Made by a program: the position numbers and the translations under genes. Positions 10,145 through 22,486 of a stretch of 64,000 bases of DNA are shown here, one piece after another. Within the stretch, counting starts at the first letter, position 1; each line of letters starts with the position of its first letter. The notes under the pieces were generated by a model. It saw only the letters and a list, made by a program, of their open reading frames with translations, was not told the origin of the DNA and ran no database searches. Origin of the DNA: Anagrus nilaparvatae. Lineage: Eukaryota > Arthropoda > Insecta > Hymenoptera > Mymaridae. The stretch covers positions 5,332,001 through 5,396,000 of the forward strand of contig JAKSXM010000014.1 in NCBI GenBank assembly GCA_022575985.1, read 5' to 3'.

Positions 10145-12150
10145 TGTTATACTGTCCAGAGCTACCACAAAATTTACTTTCCGTTAAGAAAATGGATGAA
10201 AAAGGTATAGAAGTAACCTTTAAGAATGGAATGGTGTTTATAAAGAGGCAAGAAAAAGTACTTATGTCAGGTAAAATTGAAACTTCATTACCAAAAATAA
10301 AAATTGAATATGCCAAAAACGTAGTTGCAAATTTTGCAAAATATAATAAAGTAGATTATGATTTAATGCATAAACGTTTAGGGCATATGAGCGATAATAA
10401 ATTTAAGGAATTGAAAAATAAAGAAATGGTCGATTATATAAAAATAATTAAAAATATCAATCCAAATAATAAATTATGTGAATCGTGCATAAAAGGAAAG
10501 CAATGCCGATCAAAGTTTAATAAAAGTAAAAATAAAGATCATAAAAAACGATCATTGTTTATTGTTCATTCAGATGTAGGTGGACCAATCACTCCTTCTG
10601 GAATTGGAAATAAAAATTATTATGTTGTTTTTATGGATGAATTTACACATTATCACGTAACATATTTAATGTCTAAAAAGTCCGAAGTATTTACAGCTTT
10701 TAAAGACTTTGTTGAAAAAAGTCACGCAAAATTTAATTTAAACATAGCATATTTATATATTGATAACGGACGTGAATATTTATCAAATGAGATGAAAGCT
10801 TATTGTGTACAAAAAGGCATAACCTTGCATTTAACTGTTCCTTATACCCCTCAATTAAATGGGGTAGCTGAAAGATTAAATAGGTCTATTACAGAAAAGG
10901 CTCGTACAATTTTAATTGATGCACAATTCAGTACTGTTTTTTGGGGTGAAGCAGTCCTAACTGCTACATATTTAATAAATTTAACACCTTGTAGAAGCCT
11001 AAAAGATCATAAAACTCCTTTTGAGTTATGGCATGGTAAGAAACCAACTCTAGAATACCTTAAAGTTTTTGGGTTGACAGTTTACGCACTTGAAAATAAT
11101 AAAGGGGGTAAATTTGACAGTAATTCATGGGCAGGGATTCTAGTTGGTTATGTGCCAAATGGCTACAAGGTGTGGCATCCAGATAGGGAAGAATTTATAA
11201 ATGTAAAACATGCAATTTTTGATGAAATAACATTTTTAAATACGAGACCTAAATTAAGTTTTGAAAGTATTGATAGTGAAAATACTAGAAAAGTTGACCA
11301 ATATGAAAATCTTTTAAGGTCAGCAGAAATACCTGATAATGATAAATCAGATGATGTAATAAATAAAATACCTGATAATGATAAATCAGATGATGTAATA
11401 AATAAAATACCTGATAATGATAAATCAGATGATGTAATAAATAAAGTACCTGATAATGATAAATCAGATGATGAGATAAATAATGTACCTGATAATAATA
11501 AATCAGATGAAATAAGAAATAAAAAGAGAAATAAAAAGATAAATAAAAATGATTGTAATGAAATTAGAAATAAGCAAATTCCCTATAAAAGGGCAAGAAT
11601 AAATAATAAATCTGTATCAGATACAGATAAAGAAGTACACAATAAGGAATCTCATAATGCTAAAAATAAAGTAATAGAAAATAAAAGTTTAAGAAGGAGT
11701 GATAGAATAAAAAATGTAGGGTCCACAGATTCTAATGAAAATAATACAATACTAGACCATGTTTTGTACAAGGCACAAATAGTTGCCAGTGATATTCCAA
11801 ATTTTTTTCAGGAAATTCAATCTAGAAGTGATAAGCCGGAATGGGACGTTGCTGTCAATGATGAATTAGAAGCCCATCGCAAAAATAAAACATGGACACT
11901 TGTACCAAGACCAATAAATAAAAATATATTAGATTCTAAATGGGTATTAACTATAAAAACAGATGAGTTTGGAAATCTCGTAAGGCGTAAAGCCAGATTA
12001 GTAATTCGTGGTTTTAATCAGGAATATTTAATAGACTATAACGAAACTTTTTCTCCCGTGGCAAGAATTGCAAGTCTTAGACTATTATTAGCTTTCGCGA
12101 ATCAATTTAATTTGTTGATACATCATATGGATGTTAAACTGCATTTTTGA
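10145..12150 (+). pseudogene. copia pol: integrase and N-terminal RT
   Basis: Authentic coding resumes at the right edge of the nested element; the ~20 codons upstream in the same open frame are translated inverted repeat. The integrase zinc domain shows HKRLGH followed by CESC. The catalytic triad reads D at HSDVGG (about 10573), D at YIDNGREY (about 10759) and E at VAERLN (about 10870), with the last two about 36 residues apart. The IN-RT linker holds a 39-bp repeat (separate entry). The RT begins around WTLVPRP and SKWVL. The frame ends early at 12148-12150: at 12131-12136 one A appears missing from an A-run, shifting the RT into the overlapping next frame. Confidence 0.95.
11329..11522 (+). 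repeat. 39-bp in-frame tandem repeat in the integrase-RT linker
   Basis: Five units of 39 bp start at 11329, 11368, 11407, 11446 and 11485; the last is truncated. They encode IPDNDKSDDVINK, with the first two identical in protein and the later ones slightly changed. Being a multiple of three, the repeat keeps the frame. The linker between integrase and RT is known to be variable in copia elements, so length change here is tolerable. Confidence 0.97.
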
Positions 12151-13340
12151 ACGGAATCCTGAAGGAAGACGTCTATATTAATATTCCGGAAGGACTTAAA
12201 AATGACAGAAATAAAAATTTAGTATGTAAATTAAATAAAGCGATATATGGCTTAAAACAAGCAGCACGATGCTGGTTTGAAGTTTTTGATAAAACGTTAA
12301 AAGAAAAGGGATTTCAAAACTCATCTACTGAAACTTGTGTTTATATACTTGATAAAGGAAATATATTTAAAAATATATATGTATTGTTATATGTAGATGA
12401 TATACTTATAATTACGAAAGATAATTTAGCAATGAATAGATTTAAAAATTATTTGACTCAAAAATTTAGTATGAAAGACTTAGGTGATATAAAGTTATTT
12501 TTAGGAATTAGAATAATTAGAGATGAAAATAAAATTAGTTTAGATCAAAGTTTATATATAAAGAATATTTTAAATAAATTTAATATGATTGATTATAGTA
12601 AAACCATAACGACACCTATGGATTGTAAAGTAGATTATGTGGGCTTAAATTCAGATGAAAAACACAATGACCTATGCCAGAGTTTACTAGGCTGTTTAAT
12701 GTATCTAATGGTTTGTACTAGACCCGATATTAGTAATTCAGTAAATATTGTAAGTAGATATGCAAGCAAAAGTAATAAATTATTATGGGAGTATTTAAAA
12801 AGAATTTTAAAGTATATTAAATGCACAATAAATTTAAAATTAACTTACGAAAGAAATGAAAATTTTTCGGAATTTATAACAGGTTATGTAGACTCTGACT
12901 GGGGTGGTGATGTGATCGATAGAAAAAGTACAACTGGGTATGTATTTTTAATGTTTGATAAATGCGTCATTGATTGGCGCACTAGAAAACAAGAACTGAC
13001 TGGAGGGTCATCTTGTGAGGCAAAATATATGGCTTTATACGAGGCAGTTATAAATGCCACTTGGTTTATATATGTGTCAAATGGTATAAAAATAGAATTA
13101 AAAAATGGTATTTTAATTTATGAAGATAACCAAGGTTGTATTGATGTTGCAAATGACGAATTCCCTCACAGAAAAAGGAAGGCAATAGATATAAAGTATC
13201 ATAGAGTCCAAGATGAGGTAAAACGAAACTATGTAAGATTACTACATATTCCAACTGCAAATCAAATTGCAGATATTTTTACAAAACCTCTTTCAAATGT
13301 TAAATTCTTATATTTTAGAGAAAAACTTGGACTTATATAA
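12147..13340 (+). pseudogene. copia pol: RT catalytic part and RNase H
   Basis: This continues the RT after the frameshift, starting in sequence equivalent to the GILKEDVYI motif. The nominal ATG at 12147 is probably not a real start. The polymerase active site YVDD is at 12390-12401. RNase H residues are visible as D in YVDSDWGG, E in SSCEAKYMAL and D in YEDNQG. The C-terminus has the usual KYHRVQDEV and ADIFTKPL motifs and ends at 13340. This half looks intact. Confidence 0.95.
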
Positions 13341-13600
13341 AATAATGATATAAAAATTATTGATTTTAAGAAATAAGAAAAATAATAAAACTTATTGATG
13401 TATATTTTAGAAATGGTCTGGTCGGGTTTTACCTGGATTTTCCCGTACCTATACAACAAATGTTGGACCATGTAAGTTCCCAGAAAATAAGCGCAAGAGA
13501 GAGATTTTTTAATTAAATATTAAATGATTTATTGATAATATGATATATGATGTATTAGTAAATAAATAATTTAGTTTATTTTTTATAGATATAATTTTGT

Positions 13601-13608
13601 GGGGGAAG
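13601..13608 (+). promoter_or_regulatory. Polypurine tract of copia
   Basis: GGGGGAAG directly precedes the TGTTGG of the 3' LTR, as expected for the plus-strand primer. The 13341-13600 stretch before it is the 3' untranslated part. Confidence 0.85.
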
Positions 13609-14904
13609 TGTTGGAAATACAAAATAATATCTATAGTATATGTGTGAATGTATATTAGAGTGGACCTATTTTTGGACTTTGTGGAAAAACTTTGCTCCCC
13701 GGGTTTTTTTGTGAAGTTTTGGTCATAAAAAGTTCCCAGTTCCAAGGATTTTGCTTTAGCCCTGCAAAAATACGTGCCTGTAACCACATCAATTTTCCCA
13801 TTTAAATAACATGGGAATTTTGAGTTTTTAGCTATACAAATTTTCACAAAAGCCAAAAAGCGTTTTAAAATGCTAATTTTTACTGGAAAATATACTTTTG
13901 TATGTTGTAAAGACATACAAACCACCCTGAATTTATTCCAAAGGGAATTTTGGGGCTAGAAACGCAAATTTACCGAGTCCCAATTTCAGGGTTTTCAAAA
14001 AAAGTCAATTTTTATCATTATCTTTGAAAAACGATATCTTAAAAACTATTTAAAGAAAAGAGACAAGTAAAAAATTTTTGGAAACTTGAAGCTTGCAGAA
14101 AACTTTTAAGGCCTATAAAACTCAATTTTGTCAAAAATTACAATTTTGGCAGCAATTTAAACAAATTTAAAAATTGGGCCTTTCGGGTCAAAAATTACCA
14201 ATAGGTTAATTGAATATAGCGGTGAGAGAATCAGTGATAAAAATACATGGTTTACGTCGTTTGAAAGGTCACACTTATACCAAAAAAAGTGAACCAACCA
14301 GAAGTGTTTTGGTTAATTTTTGAGGTTGTAGCTTTTTATCGAAAATTACCGAAAAACCCTGTTTTATAAGATTGGGTAAACATGTAAATTTGCGTTTCTA
14401 GCCCCAAAATTCCCTTTGGAATGAATGCAGGGCGGTTTGAATGTCTTTACAACATATGAATGTATGTTTTCCAGTAAAAATTAGCATTTTAAAACGCTTT
14501 TTGGCATTTGTGAAAATTTGATTAGCTAAAAACTCAAAATTCCCATGTTATTTAAATGGGAAAATTGATGTGGTTACAGGCACGTGTTTTTGTAAGGCTA
14601 AAGCAAAATTCTTGGAACTGGGAACTTTTTATGACTAAAACTTCACAAAAAAACCCGGGGAGCAAAGTTTTTCCACAAAGTCCAAAAATAGGTCCACTCT
14701 AATGTATATGTATGTATTGTCTTAGGATATAAGAGTCCCAAAGCTACACAGCCGCCCCCATGTATTATATAGTTATTACGTATACTTTCTCTTTAGTCGC
14801 TTCACTGATTTCTAATAGAAATAATCTCTCTCGCGTGCTATAATTAATAAAGTTAATTAATTAAATAAATTATTATTGTTATTTATTAACCCATAATTTC
14901 TATA
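13609..14904 (+). repeat. 3' LTR of copia, split by a nested MITE
   Basis: The LTR runs 13609-13655 and resumes at 14702/14710, ending CTATA at 14904. The split is the insertion at 13656-14701 plus its 8-bp target duplication. What remains is 242 bp, the length of the 5' LTR. Confidence 0.96.
13656..14701. mobile_element. hAT-like foldback MITE inside the copia 3' LTR
   Basis: It starts TAGAGTGGACCTATTTTTGG and ends with the inverse. It is flanked by the 8-bp duplication ATGTATAT (13648-13655 and 14702-14709), which is single in the intact 5' LTR. An 8-bp duplication and a terminus fitting YARNG are features of the hAT superfamily. The arms are about 320 bp (13656-13975 and 14385-14701). The core holds blocks such as AAAATTACAATTTTGGCAGC and GAGAGAATCAGTGATAAAAA. 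It has no coding capacity. Related cores occur at 42041-42850, 43947-44870 and 56760-57870. Confidence 0.93.
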
Positions 14905-14909
14905 GAATT

Positions 14910-15095
14910 TATTGAGTAATTCATCATGGACAAAAAATAATCTATTAAAACGATAATTCTAGATATTAGTACTTTCATAGAAATAAATTAAGTACTAAGT
15001 CCAAAAAGAAAAAAAATTATTATGTTTTTTTTAATTTTTTTATACAAAAAATTTTGAAAAAAAAAAATTTCGAAAAATTACATATAAGATGGAGA
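14910..15095. repeat. Fragment of the TAGTACTTTCATAGAAATAAAT repeat family
   Basis: Blocks such as GATATTAGTACTTTCATAG and AAGTACTA are shared with 24184-24780 and 50760-51830. The BEL element was inserted into this repeat: its left flank here continues directly into the sequence at 24184. Confidence 0.8.
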
Positions 15096-15100
15096 AATCC

Positions 15101-15321
15101 TGTTGGAGTTGATAATGTATGCTGGTTTCACTTATATAATTTTAATGGACGACTTATGTAAGAAATAAAAGATGATAAATTATTATAACGTATTATTTTA
15201 TTGAACTTAATATGGTGAAGGCCGTGCGAGCACTGACCGTGCCTGCCGGCTTCTTCTCTCTTCTCCCCTCTACAATATATACACTAACACTATTTACAAA
15301 TATATACATAGATACGGAACA
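15101..15321 (-). repeat. BEL/Pao 3' LTR
   Basis: 221 bp, running TGTTGGAG to GGAACA as written on the plus strand. It contains a C/T-rich patch (CTTCTTCTCTCTTCTCCCCT). On the element's strand this is the downstream LTR. Confidence 0.95.
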
Positions 15322-15601
15322 TTCTCCCGGCTTAATTTTTTATCCTAATAAAAAATTGAAAGATTATATAAAAAGAGTTTAAAAATTATAAAAATTTAAT
15401 TAGGATAAAATTATTTACAGAAGTTATAAAAAATATTACTTTGTATTTTTTTTACTTTTAAACATTTATATACAAACAATTGATTTAAAAAATTAATTTA
15501 AAAAACATTTATTTACAAAAAATATTGAGCACAAGTACTCATTTAAACTTTCTAATACAAACAAAAATCAAATAAGTTAATTAATAATTTTTTAATATAT
15601 C
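15322..15601 (-). other. BEL 3' untranslated stretch
   Basis: AT-rich sequence between the stop of the integrase frame and the LTR. The block ATTCTCCCGGC beside the LTR reads GCCGGGAGAAT on the element strand and is the probable polypurine tract. Confidence 0.6.
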
Positions 15602-16228
15602 TTAAGAATTATTAGCATTATCTGATTTTTCAAGTAAAATCAATTTATGAACTGGGCGCTTCAAAATTGAACCAGCTGTCTTGATTTCAACAGCCCTTGT
15701 CAATTCATCTGAACCTTCATAAATTTTTATCACGCGACCTAATGGCCACTTTGAAGGAGGCAAGGTCTCGTTCGAAACCAAGACTATGTCATCAATCAGT
15801 AAGTTTCTTTTATTTTGTCTCCATTTTTGTCTTTCTTGAAGACTCTGAAGATACTCCCTCGACCAAGATTCCCACCATTCCTGCAACAGTTTTTGAACTT
15901 GCTTGTACCTTTCCATGGGGGGAATTTTACTACCCAAATAACTAGGTTCAGGTACGATAAAGGAATTGGATTGAGTGAGCAAGAAAGATGGTGATAAAAA
16001 TTGTCCATCAGTAGGAATGTCTGATAGAGGCAACAATGGTCTAAAGTTTAAACAGGCCTCAATTTGTTTGAGTAGGGTGTAGAATTCCTCAAAGGTTAAA
16101 GTATGATCCCCTAAAACTCTACGAAGATGGTGTTTGACCGACTTCACAGCGGCCTCCCAAAGACCCCCAAAATGTGGCGCACCTGGAGGATTAAAAGACC
16201 AGGTTGTACCCTCGCAAGTTAACTTAAC
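15602..16228 (-). pseudogene. BEL integrase C-terminus (DUF5641 region)
   Basis: It is read from just after the in-frame TAG at 16229-16231. The first residues carry the conserved FNPPGAPHFGGLWEAAVKS motif, which contains the catalytic glutamate. Then come LRRVLG and LNFRPL, and the typical BEL tail around WRQNKRNLLIDDIVLV, PPSKWPLGRV and RPVHKLILL. The latter block is the DUF5641 domain found after BEL/Pao integrases. Frame and TAG context show that this is the continuation of the upstream integrase piece, not a separate gene. Confidence 0.92.
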
Positions 16229-16756
16229 CTAAAGTTTCTGCATATGGCTTGAAGAGGCCATATACAGTTCCTTCAAGGCTTTGTCAGCTCCAATGAAGGT
16301 AGTCCCTTGATCGCTAAATAGACCAGTGCAAGGACCACGAGTGGAAGTGAATCTTCGGAAACCCGCTATGAAATCGTCAGAAGAGTACCCTGTTATTAAT
16401 TCCAAATGTACAGCTTTGGTAGCCATACATACGAAAATTCCAATGTATGCTTTATAAGTAGCAGATCCACGACCTCTATACCTTAAAATTTTGTATGGAC
16501 CCGCATAATCTATGCCTGTATTAATAAAGGGTTTCTCAGGACGTTGCACTCTACTGGGGGGTAGAATACCCATTTTTTGACTATGAAGATTGGCTTTATA
16601 TCTAATACACTCATGACATTTAAAAATATAACTACGCACTAAGTTTCTGCCATTGATAAGCCAAAATTCTTGTCTTGGACAGCTAAAGTAAGGGTTACCC
16701 CACCATGTAAAGTTTTTTGATGATAATAACGAATGAGCAATTTTAAAAAGGCACAA
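16229..16756 (-). pseudogene. BEL integrase core fragment
   Basis: It includes CHECIRYKA (second half of the HHCC zinc domain), the first catalytic aspartate in TGIDYAGPY and the second in LFSDQGTTF. It ends at an in-frame TAG (16229-16231) shortly before the catalytic glutamate. It overlaps the upstream pol frame at 16639-16756 in a different register. The true junction is a one-base shift near 16680-16700, so the nominal start MCLFKIAH is not a real initiation site. Confidence 0.92.
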
Positions 16757-19700
16757 TCTTTAGGAATTATTAAAGGATGTTTTTGCTCATGATTTAACAA
16801 AGAATTCTGAATTCTACCTCCAACTCTTAATAAATTATCTTCGAGAAAAGGGTCCAATTTTAGGATATCAGAGGACTTTATTAAATTTGAGCCATTGTTT
16901 AAAGTAATCATTTCATTTTTAAAATGAGCGAGTTGAGTAATGTAAACCCAAAAAAGTTTAGCTCTTTTCATCTCAAAAACACTAACAAATTTATTATTAT
17001 TAGATTCAGAAAAATTGAACCATGAGAATTGAAAAAATGGTAATTTAAGTATGATTTTTTCAAATTTATTTATGTTTTTTGACTTAATTTTAATCAATAA
17101 TTTTGACAAAAAGCGAAAAACTAAGGCAGTTATTTTCAGTAACCGAAGAAGGTCCGAATATTTAGAAACTAAGTCCCAAATTTTATCATGTTTTACTTTT
17201 TCAATATGTACCACGTGAGTAGTAACTAAATTTATTGACTTGCTTTGAAAAGCATTTTTATCTGAAGCAAAGTTGAAATTTTTCTTCATTCGGTCATTTT
17301 CCTCCCACCACAAGGAAAAATTTTGCAGCTGTTCTGGGGATATGCCTCTTGAAGCGCAGTCTGCAGGGTTTTCATGAGTCCTGACATGACTCCAGAAAGC
17401 TTCAGGAACCTTATTATGAATTTTTGAACAACGATTACGAATAAAAACTGACGACCATTTAGAAGGGTGTTCTCGTAACCAGAAAAGAACATCTTGTGAG
17501 TCTGTAAAAAGGTAAATTTCAGAAGAAGGTAAATCCAAAGCTCTTAGTAATTTGATAGTCAATCTCGCTAATAGTAATGCTGAGCAAAGTTCTAATTTAG
17601 GTATTGAGTGCATAGGCTTTATAGGGGAGACTTTGGATTTAGCCTGTAGCAGACGAACATCAGTTTTATTTTGAAACGTCGTTTTTAAATAAACGCATGC
17701 TGCGTATGCCATCTTAGAAGCATCACAGAAACCAAAAATCTCATATTTAGCGTCAGGTACGAAACCTAGCCAACGAGGAATACGAATTGAATTAATAGCA
17801 ATTAGCGCTTGATACCAACTCAAAAATTCACCACTAAGAGAAATTGTTAATTTATCATCCCATTTTACTTTTTTAATCCACAACTTTTGCATAAATGCTT
17901 TGCCTGTTATCAAAACCGGAGACAAATACCCTAATGGGTCAAACAACTTGGAAATACTGGATAATACATTTCTCTTAGTAATGTCTTTTTCAAATTGGTC
18001 AAGCTCGATATTGAACGTAAAATAATCTTCTTTAGGATTCCAATTAAGACCTAACAGCGAAAAATAGGAGTTAGATGCATTAACACCAGCTTTAATATTT
18101 TCAGGAAAGTTTAATAATGCATCATTGTTTGACATCCATTTATGAAGTTCAAAACCAGCACATTTGCAAATATTAATGAATTGTTGCTGTTTTTCAAGAG
18201 CTTCTGGCAGAGAATAGCCTCCCGAAAGGGTATCATCCATGTAAGTTTCAGAGTTTAGGATTTCTGAGCCAAGAGGATATTTTTCGCCTTCATCAATCGC
18301 TAACTGCCTAGTGACTCTAATAGCATGATAAGGACTACTAACAACCCCATAAGTAACAGTATTTAGTGAATAAGCCTGTATCTTATCACTGTTATTTTCA
18401 CGCCATAGAATCTGTTGGTACTTACGATCTTCTGGGTGAATGAGGATTTGGCGATACATTTGCTTAATGTCACTGACAAAAACATATTGATATTTCATCC
18501 AGTGTATCAATAGTTCAGCCAAGTCGGGCAACAAATTTGGCCCTGTATGCAAAAGGCTATTTAATGATACACCATCGTAATCATTGGCTGAACCATTGAA
18601 CACTGTTCGAAGTTTAGGTTTCAAAGAATTTTTTTTGAGAATGCCATGATGGGGAAGAAAATAATACAAAATAAAATCAACAATATGACCTGTTTTTCCC
18701 ATATGACCTGTGTCCTCATAATCCTTCATGAATTCAACATACAAATTTTTTAAAATCGGATCAGCGAGAAAACGCTTTTCCATGCGCAACAGCATCTTTT
18801 CAGTAATAGAAAAAGAGCCTGGGAATTTCATATTTTCAGGATCACGTTTAAAAGGCAAACGTACCATATATCTACCTTCAGGGTTTCTAGAATAAGTTCT
18901 GAGAAAATGGTCTTCGCACTCTTGCTCATCCGGATTAAGCAATTTTGAGGGCTCATCGAAGATTTCCTCTTGTCTCCAAAAACGCTCTAAATCGAAGGAA
19001 AGAGTAGAATCGGCGTCTGAAGTCACCGATATGTTAGAAGCAGACCCAATGCCTGCATTACCTGAAATGACCCAGCCTAATTTAGTATTCATAGCTATCG
19101 GATCATTCAGAGCGCCTTTTCTAATCCCTTCTTCAATAATAGAAGCGTGGGTAGAGGCACTAAGTAAAATTTCGATTTGACCTCGCTTGTCGAAATTCGG
19201 ATCAGCTAATAACAGGCCAGAGATATGATCTAATTCTTTACATTCTTTACTGGCTGTTGGTGAGTACGAAGATACCTTTGGAATAACAAAGGCTAAAACT
19301 TCGATTGAAAAGTCCGAAAGAAAGTGAGGTTTAATATGGAGTTTAACCAATTTTTTACAGGTACAATTTTTAACGCCACCTATACCTAATATTGGCATAT
19401 TAAGAGGCAAAAAGTTTAACTTTAATCTCCTGAATAACGATTCGCTAATAAAGGATGCTTGAGAGCAATTATCAATGAGTGCCCTTGCGAGGAATTCAAA
19501 CCCATCTTCGTTAACAACTTTAACGATTGCAGTGGACAACAGAACCTCACAGGGGCTTTCAGAGACGTTAACAGAGAGATTACATAAGTTAGTTGATGAA
19601 GCTGTCGCAGCTTCAGAGGTATTTAAATTTTTGTTTTTATTTACGGATCCCGAATCAGGTCTAGAATCATTAGGTTTGGCTTTAACTAGTTTTTCATTAT

Positions 19701-20109
19701 GTAAAGTTGTATGATGTTTTCCCTTGCAAACATTACAACGTTTTTTTGAAGGGCATTTAAAAAAGGTATGATTGCCCAAACAATTAGTACATTTTTTAAG
19801 TTGCTTTATGCAATCATATCTCTTTTCAACTACCAATTTTTTAAAGTCACTACAATTAAAAATCAAGTGCTCTCCCTTGCATAGGGGGCATTGTTGCTTA
19901 GACGGCTCAACTTGATTATGAAAAACTTTTGCAGGATTTGCATTAACATTCGCGTTTTTAAAAGAGTTAAAATTACTACTATTTGATTTTTCATTTAAGT
20001 TTACTTTGACGCTATTTTCTTCTAAGGATTCTAGAATGCTGATCTGGGATTCTATAAAAGAAACTAACTGATCAAACGTTGGAGGATCAGAAGCTTTTAC
20101 TACTGACGC
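16639..20109 (-). pseudogene. BEL gag zinc knuckles, protease, RT, RNase H, integrase start
   Basis: Open from the TAA at 20110-20112 to 16639; an ATG at 19866 exists, but the frame is open upstream of it and coding continues. In order: three zinc knuckles (CPLCKGEH...C, CTNCLGNHTFFKC, CNVCKGKHHTTLH), the aspartyl protease motif ALIDNCSQASF typical of BEL/Pao, RT with SDIKQMYRQI and the active site YMDD (about 18222-18244), RNase H with FGFCDASKMAYAA, and the integrase zinc-domain histidines in YYHQKTLHGG. The frame is lost near 16690 by a shift. Copy-and-paste replication of the element would need all these domains joined. Confidence 0.95.
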
Positions 20110-20346
20110 TTAATTACCCACTGTTTGGGAAGTTAATGACAAGTTATTAAAGAAATTTTCCCATTGCTTTTTCATGTCATTGTCTAGCAGAGAAACTGCG
20201 TGAAAAACAAGCCAGTCATCCCATTTATCGACTGGTCTTTTTAAAGTTTTAAGAGCTGATAAAGGAGTATTCAAACTAACTAATATTCTTTTTAATTCAG
20301 AAGAACTAGATTTGGACATTGACTTTATAGAAAATAATGAGGACAT
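20110..20346 (-). pseudogene. BEL gag middle fragment
   Basis: This 78-codon piece (through KRPVDKWDDWLVFH and KKQWENFFNNL) is the normal continuation of the BEL gag after a one-base shift in an A-run near 20360-20370. It ends at an in-frame TAA (20110-20112), after which the same register stays open. It is not an independent gene. Confidence 0.9.
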
Positions 20347-20972
20347 ATGAGAATTAACAAGCCTTTTTTTATTTCATATTTATCGACTAATTTTTTCCAA
20401 ATGACAGTAAAATTTTCCGAGGTTATCGGATATGACTTGTCAAGGTCCTCGGCGTCACCCTTGAGACATGTTCTAAGATGCCTCAATTTGGTGACGTCAG
20501 GAACATTGTGTTTGTCAATTACCGACGACTGGAATACGTCGCGAAACGACTCCCAATCTTTGTATTCACCGGAAAATTCAGGTAAGTTAATTCTAGGTAG
20601 TCTCTCATTATCTTCATTGCTAGTATTTCTAAAGTTAAAGGCATGAGTTTCAATAGCTGTAGAATTAAGGGAGGTATGAGGGTGTGAATCGAGATAAAGT
20701 TGGAAGAGGCCTAAATTTTTTAAGTATTGAGATTCAGTAGTATCGAAAAGAGCATCCTTAAAATAAGGTTGCCCTTCTACTAGTTGACTATAATCAGGGT
20801 GATCATACAATTGGGCATCTTGGGATTCGAATTTAACCCAATTGTTTCTTAAGGTCTCCATCCTAACTTTACAAGATGATACACACATGTTATCACCCTC
20901 ATTTTCAAAATTGGTATAAGCATTCTTAATTTTATTTATTAAGTTAAGCTGTTGCAAGATGATGGAAGCCAT
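20325..20972 (-). pseudogene. BEL gag N-terminal part (DUF1759-like)
   Basis: It starts MASIILQQLNLINKIKNAY and contains the conserved LPRINLPEFSGEYKDWESF block of BEL/Pao Gag (DUF1759), followed by LRHLRTCLKGDAEDL. After YEIKK the frame runs into 16 unrelated residues and a stop. The authentic register continues in the overlapping downstream piece, so one base has been lost or gained in the A-run near 20365. Confidence 0.93.
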
Positions 20973-22480
20973 GGCCCAGGACTAACCTCAAAGAGTAAAG
21001 ATATAATTGAAAGAATATTTGCTACTTAATATACAAATTTTACATAAAAAACTAATGTTAAATATAAACAGTAAGTTATTCTACCAGTAAGTTAACATGT
21101 GCAAAAAGAAATAATAAATTTCAAAAACATTTAATGTTTTAATGATAAAAAATTTGTAATAAAAAATGTGCAAATATCCCATCGATACAAAGATTTTAAC
21201 ATAAAAAATTTGTTTTAAATTTACAGCGCAAAATGGTATTTTAAAAATTAATTAACATAGCTTTGTATGAAAGACATCAAAGAGCAATATTTGAACCACC
21301 AATTTAAGAATGTATAAAAAGTTAATAAAGTATAAAAGTTATTAAAGTATAGCGTTAAAAAAAGAAAAAAGTAATTATAAGTAATTATATAAAAACAAAA
21401 TAGTAATTATAAGTATTCAAAATTAGCAATTCAAAAAAAAATAATGCTCCTCGATAAAATTTGCAATGGAGTAATATATTAATATATTATAATAAAAGAT
21501 TTATATGTAAATACACTGCTCGATGACAAGTCCAGGCCTGAAGGAGTCCACCAATTCAAAATAGCTGAGACGATGAAAATTCCAGAGGAAAAAATTTCAA
21601 AAATTTATGTTGTACTGGGATGCGAGTAGTAATTCCTTGAACTGACAAGAGTTTGTATCCATCAAGAAGCCAAGTCCAAGTTTGAGTACCTAGGTAACAT
21701 CAGTTTAATTAGTATTTTGTAATCAAAAAAAGTTAACAAGATAAAAAATGCTTTAGAAAAAAAGAAAACTTTTTATGATGATTCTAAATACAAGTTAAGA
21801 GATAAAGATATATTTTTATAATACACTAATTACTTTTCTTTTTTTTTTTAAATAATTTGAATAAATCAAAATCACATCCAATATACAAAAGAGTTTAGAA
21901 ATTTAAATATTTTTTTTTTAATTATTAATATTATTTTTCCTTTTAAATCACAACTTAAAACAATATTAATTGAGTATTGATTATATTTTTAATGAATTTA
22001 AAAAATCTAATTGACTCTATCATAAAAAAACTCAAGATTAAAAAAAAAAATATAGAACAAGAAAAATAAACAAACAAAACTATATTATTTTTTGTTATAG
22101 AAATGAGTGAGAGAGAGAGAATTTCCTTATAAAAATACATGAAGCGTATGATTAATTAAAGTATATAATGTTAATTATTTTTGTTAAATGTTGTAAAATC
22201 TTATTTTTTGATATAATAATATTTTTTAATAATAATAATAATAATCTACTATTAACAATGATAATATTAATAGCAGACGACTTATGTAATTTTTATTTAC
22301 AACACAATAATATTAAAAAATTAAAAAGTATAAATAATTACGTATCTTTATTTTAAATATGGCAAAAAGGGTGAAGAATCAACAATTTGATGCGTCGTGA
22401 CTGGAATGACCCATATAAATTCAGTAGCAGAAGAACTCGTTTGAAGAAAAAACTTATAACCGGTTTGTGTAAACGCAACC
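20973..22480 (-). other. BEL 5' leader, proximal part
   Basis: Very AT-rich, with no frame of protein character. Microsatellite patches are present (GAGAGAGAGA near 22106, AATAATAATAAT near 22230). The 2.98-kb leader between LTR and gag is long for the family, partly explained by the nested element at 22487-23040 and the repeats at 23380-23680. Confidence 0.6.
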
Positions 22481-22486
22481 TAAATG

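Larger units (their letters stand above)
7099..14904 (+). mobile_element. Ty1/copia retrotransposon with two nested insertions
   Basis: The LTRs at 7099-7340 and 13609-14904 share TGTTGGAAATAC...TTTCTATA. GAATT flanks both sides (7094-7098 and 14905-14909), a 5-bp target duplication. The order gag, protease, integrase, RT, RNase H is that of Ty1/copia. The primer site follows the 5' LTR directly and a purine tract precedes the 3' LTR. Three lesions make it non-autonomous: a 1064-bp inverted-repeat element in the frame at 9081-10144, a one-base deletion in the RT near 12131-12136, and a 1046-bp inverted-repeat element inside the 3' LTR. Without the inserts the element is about 5.7 kb, normal for the family. 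The LTRs match at nearly every base, so the element is young. Confidence 0.97.
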
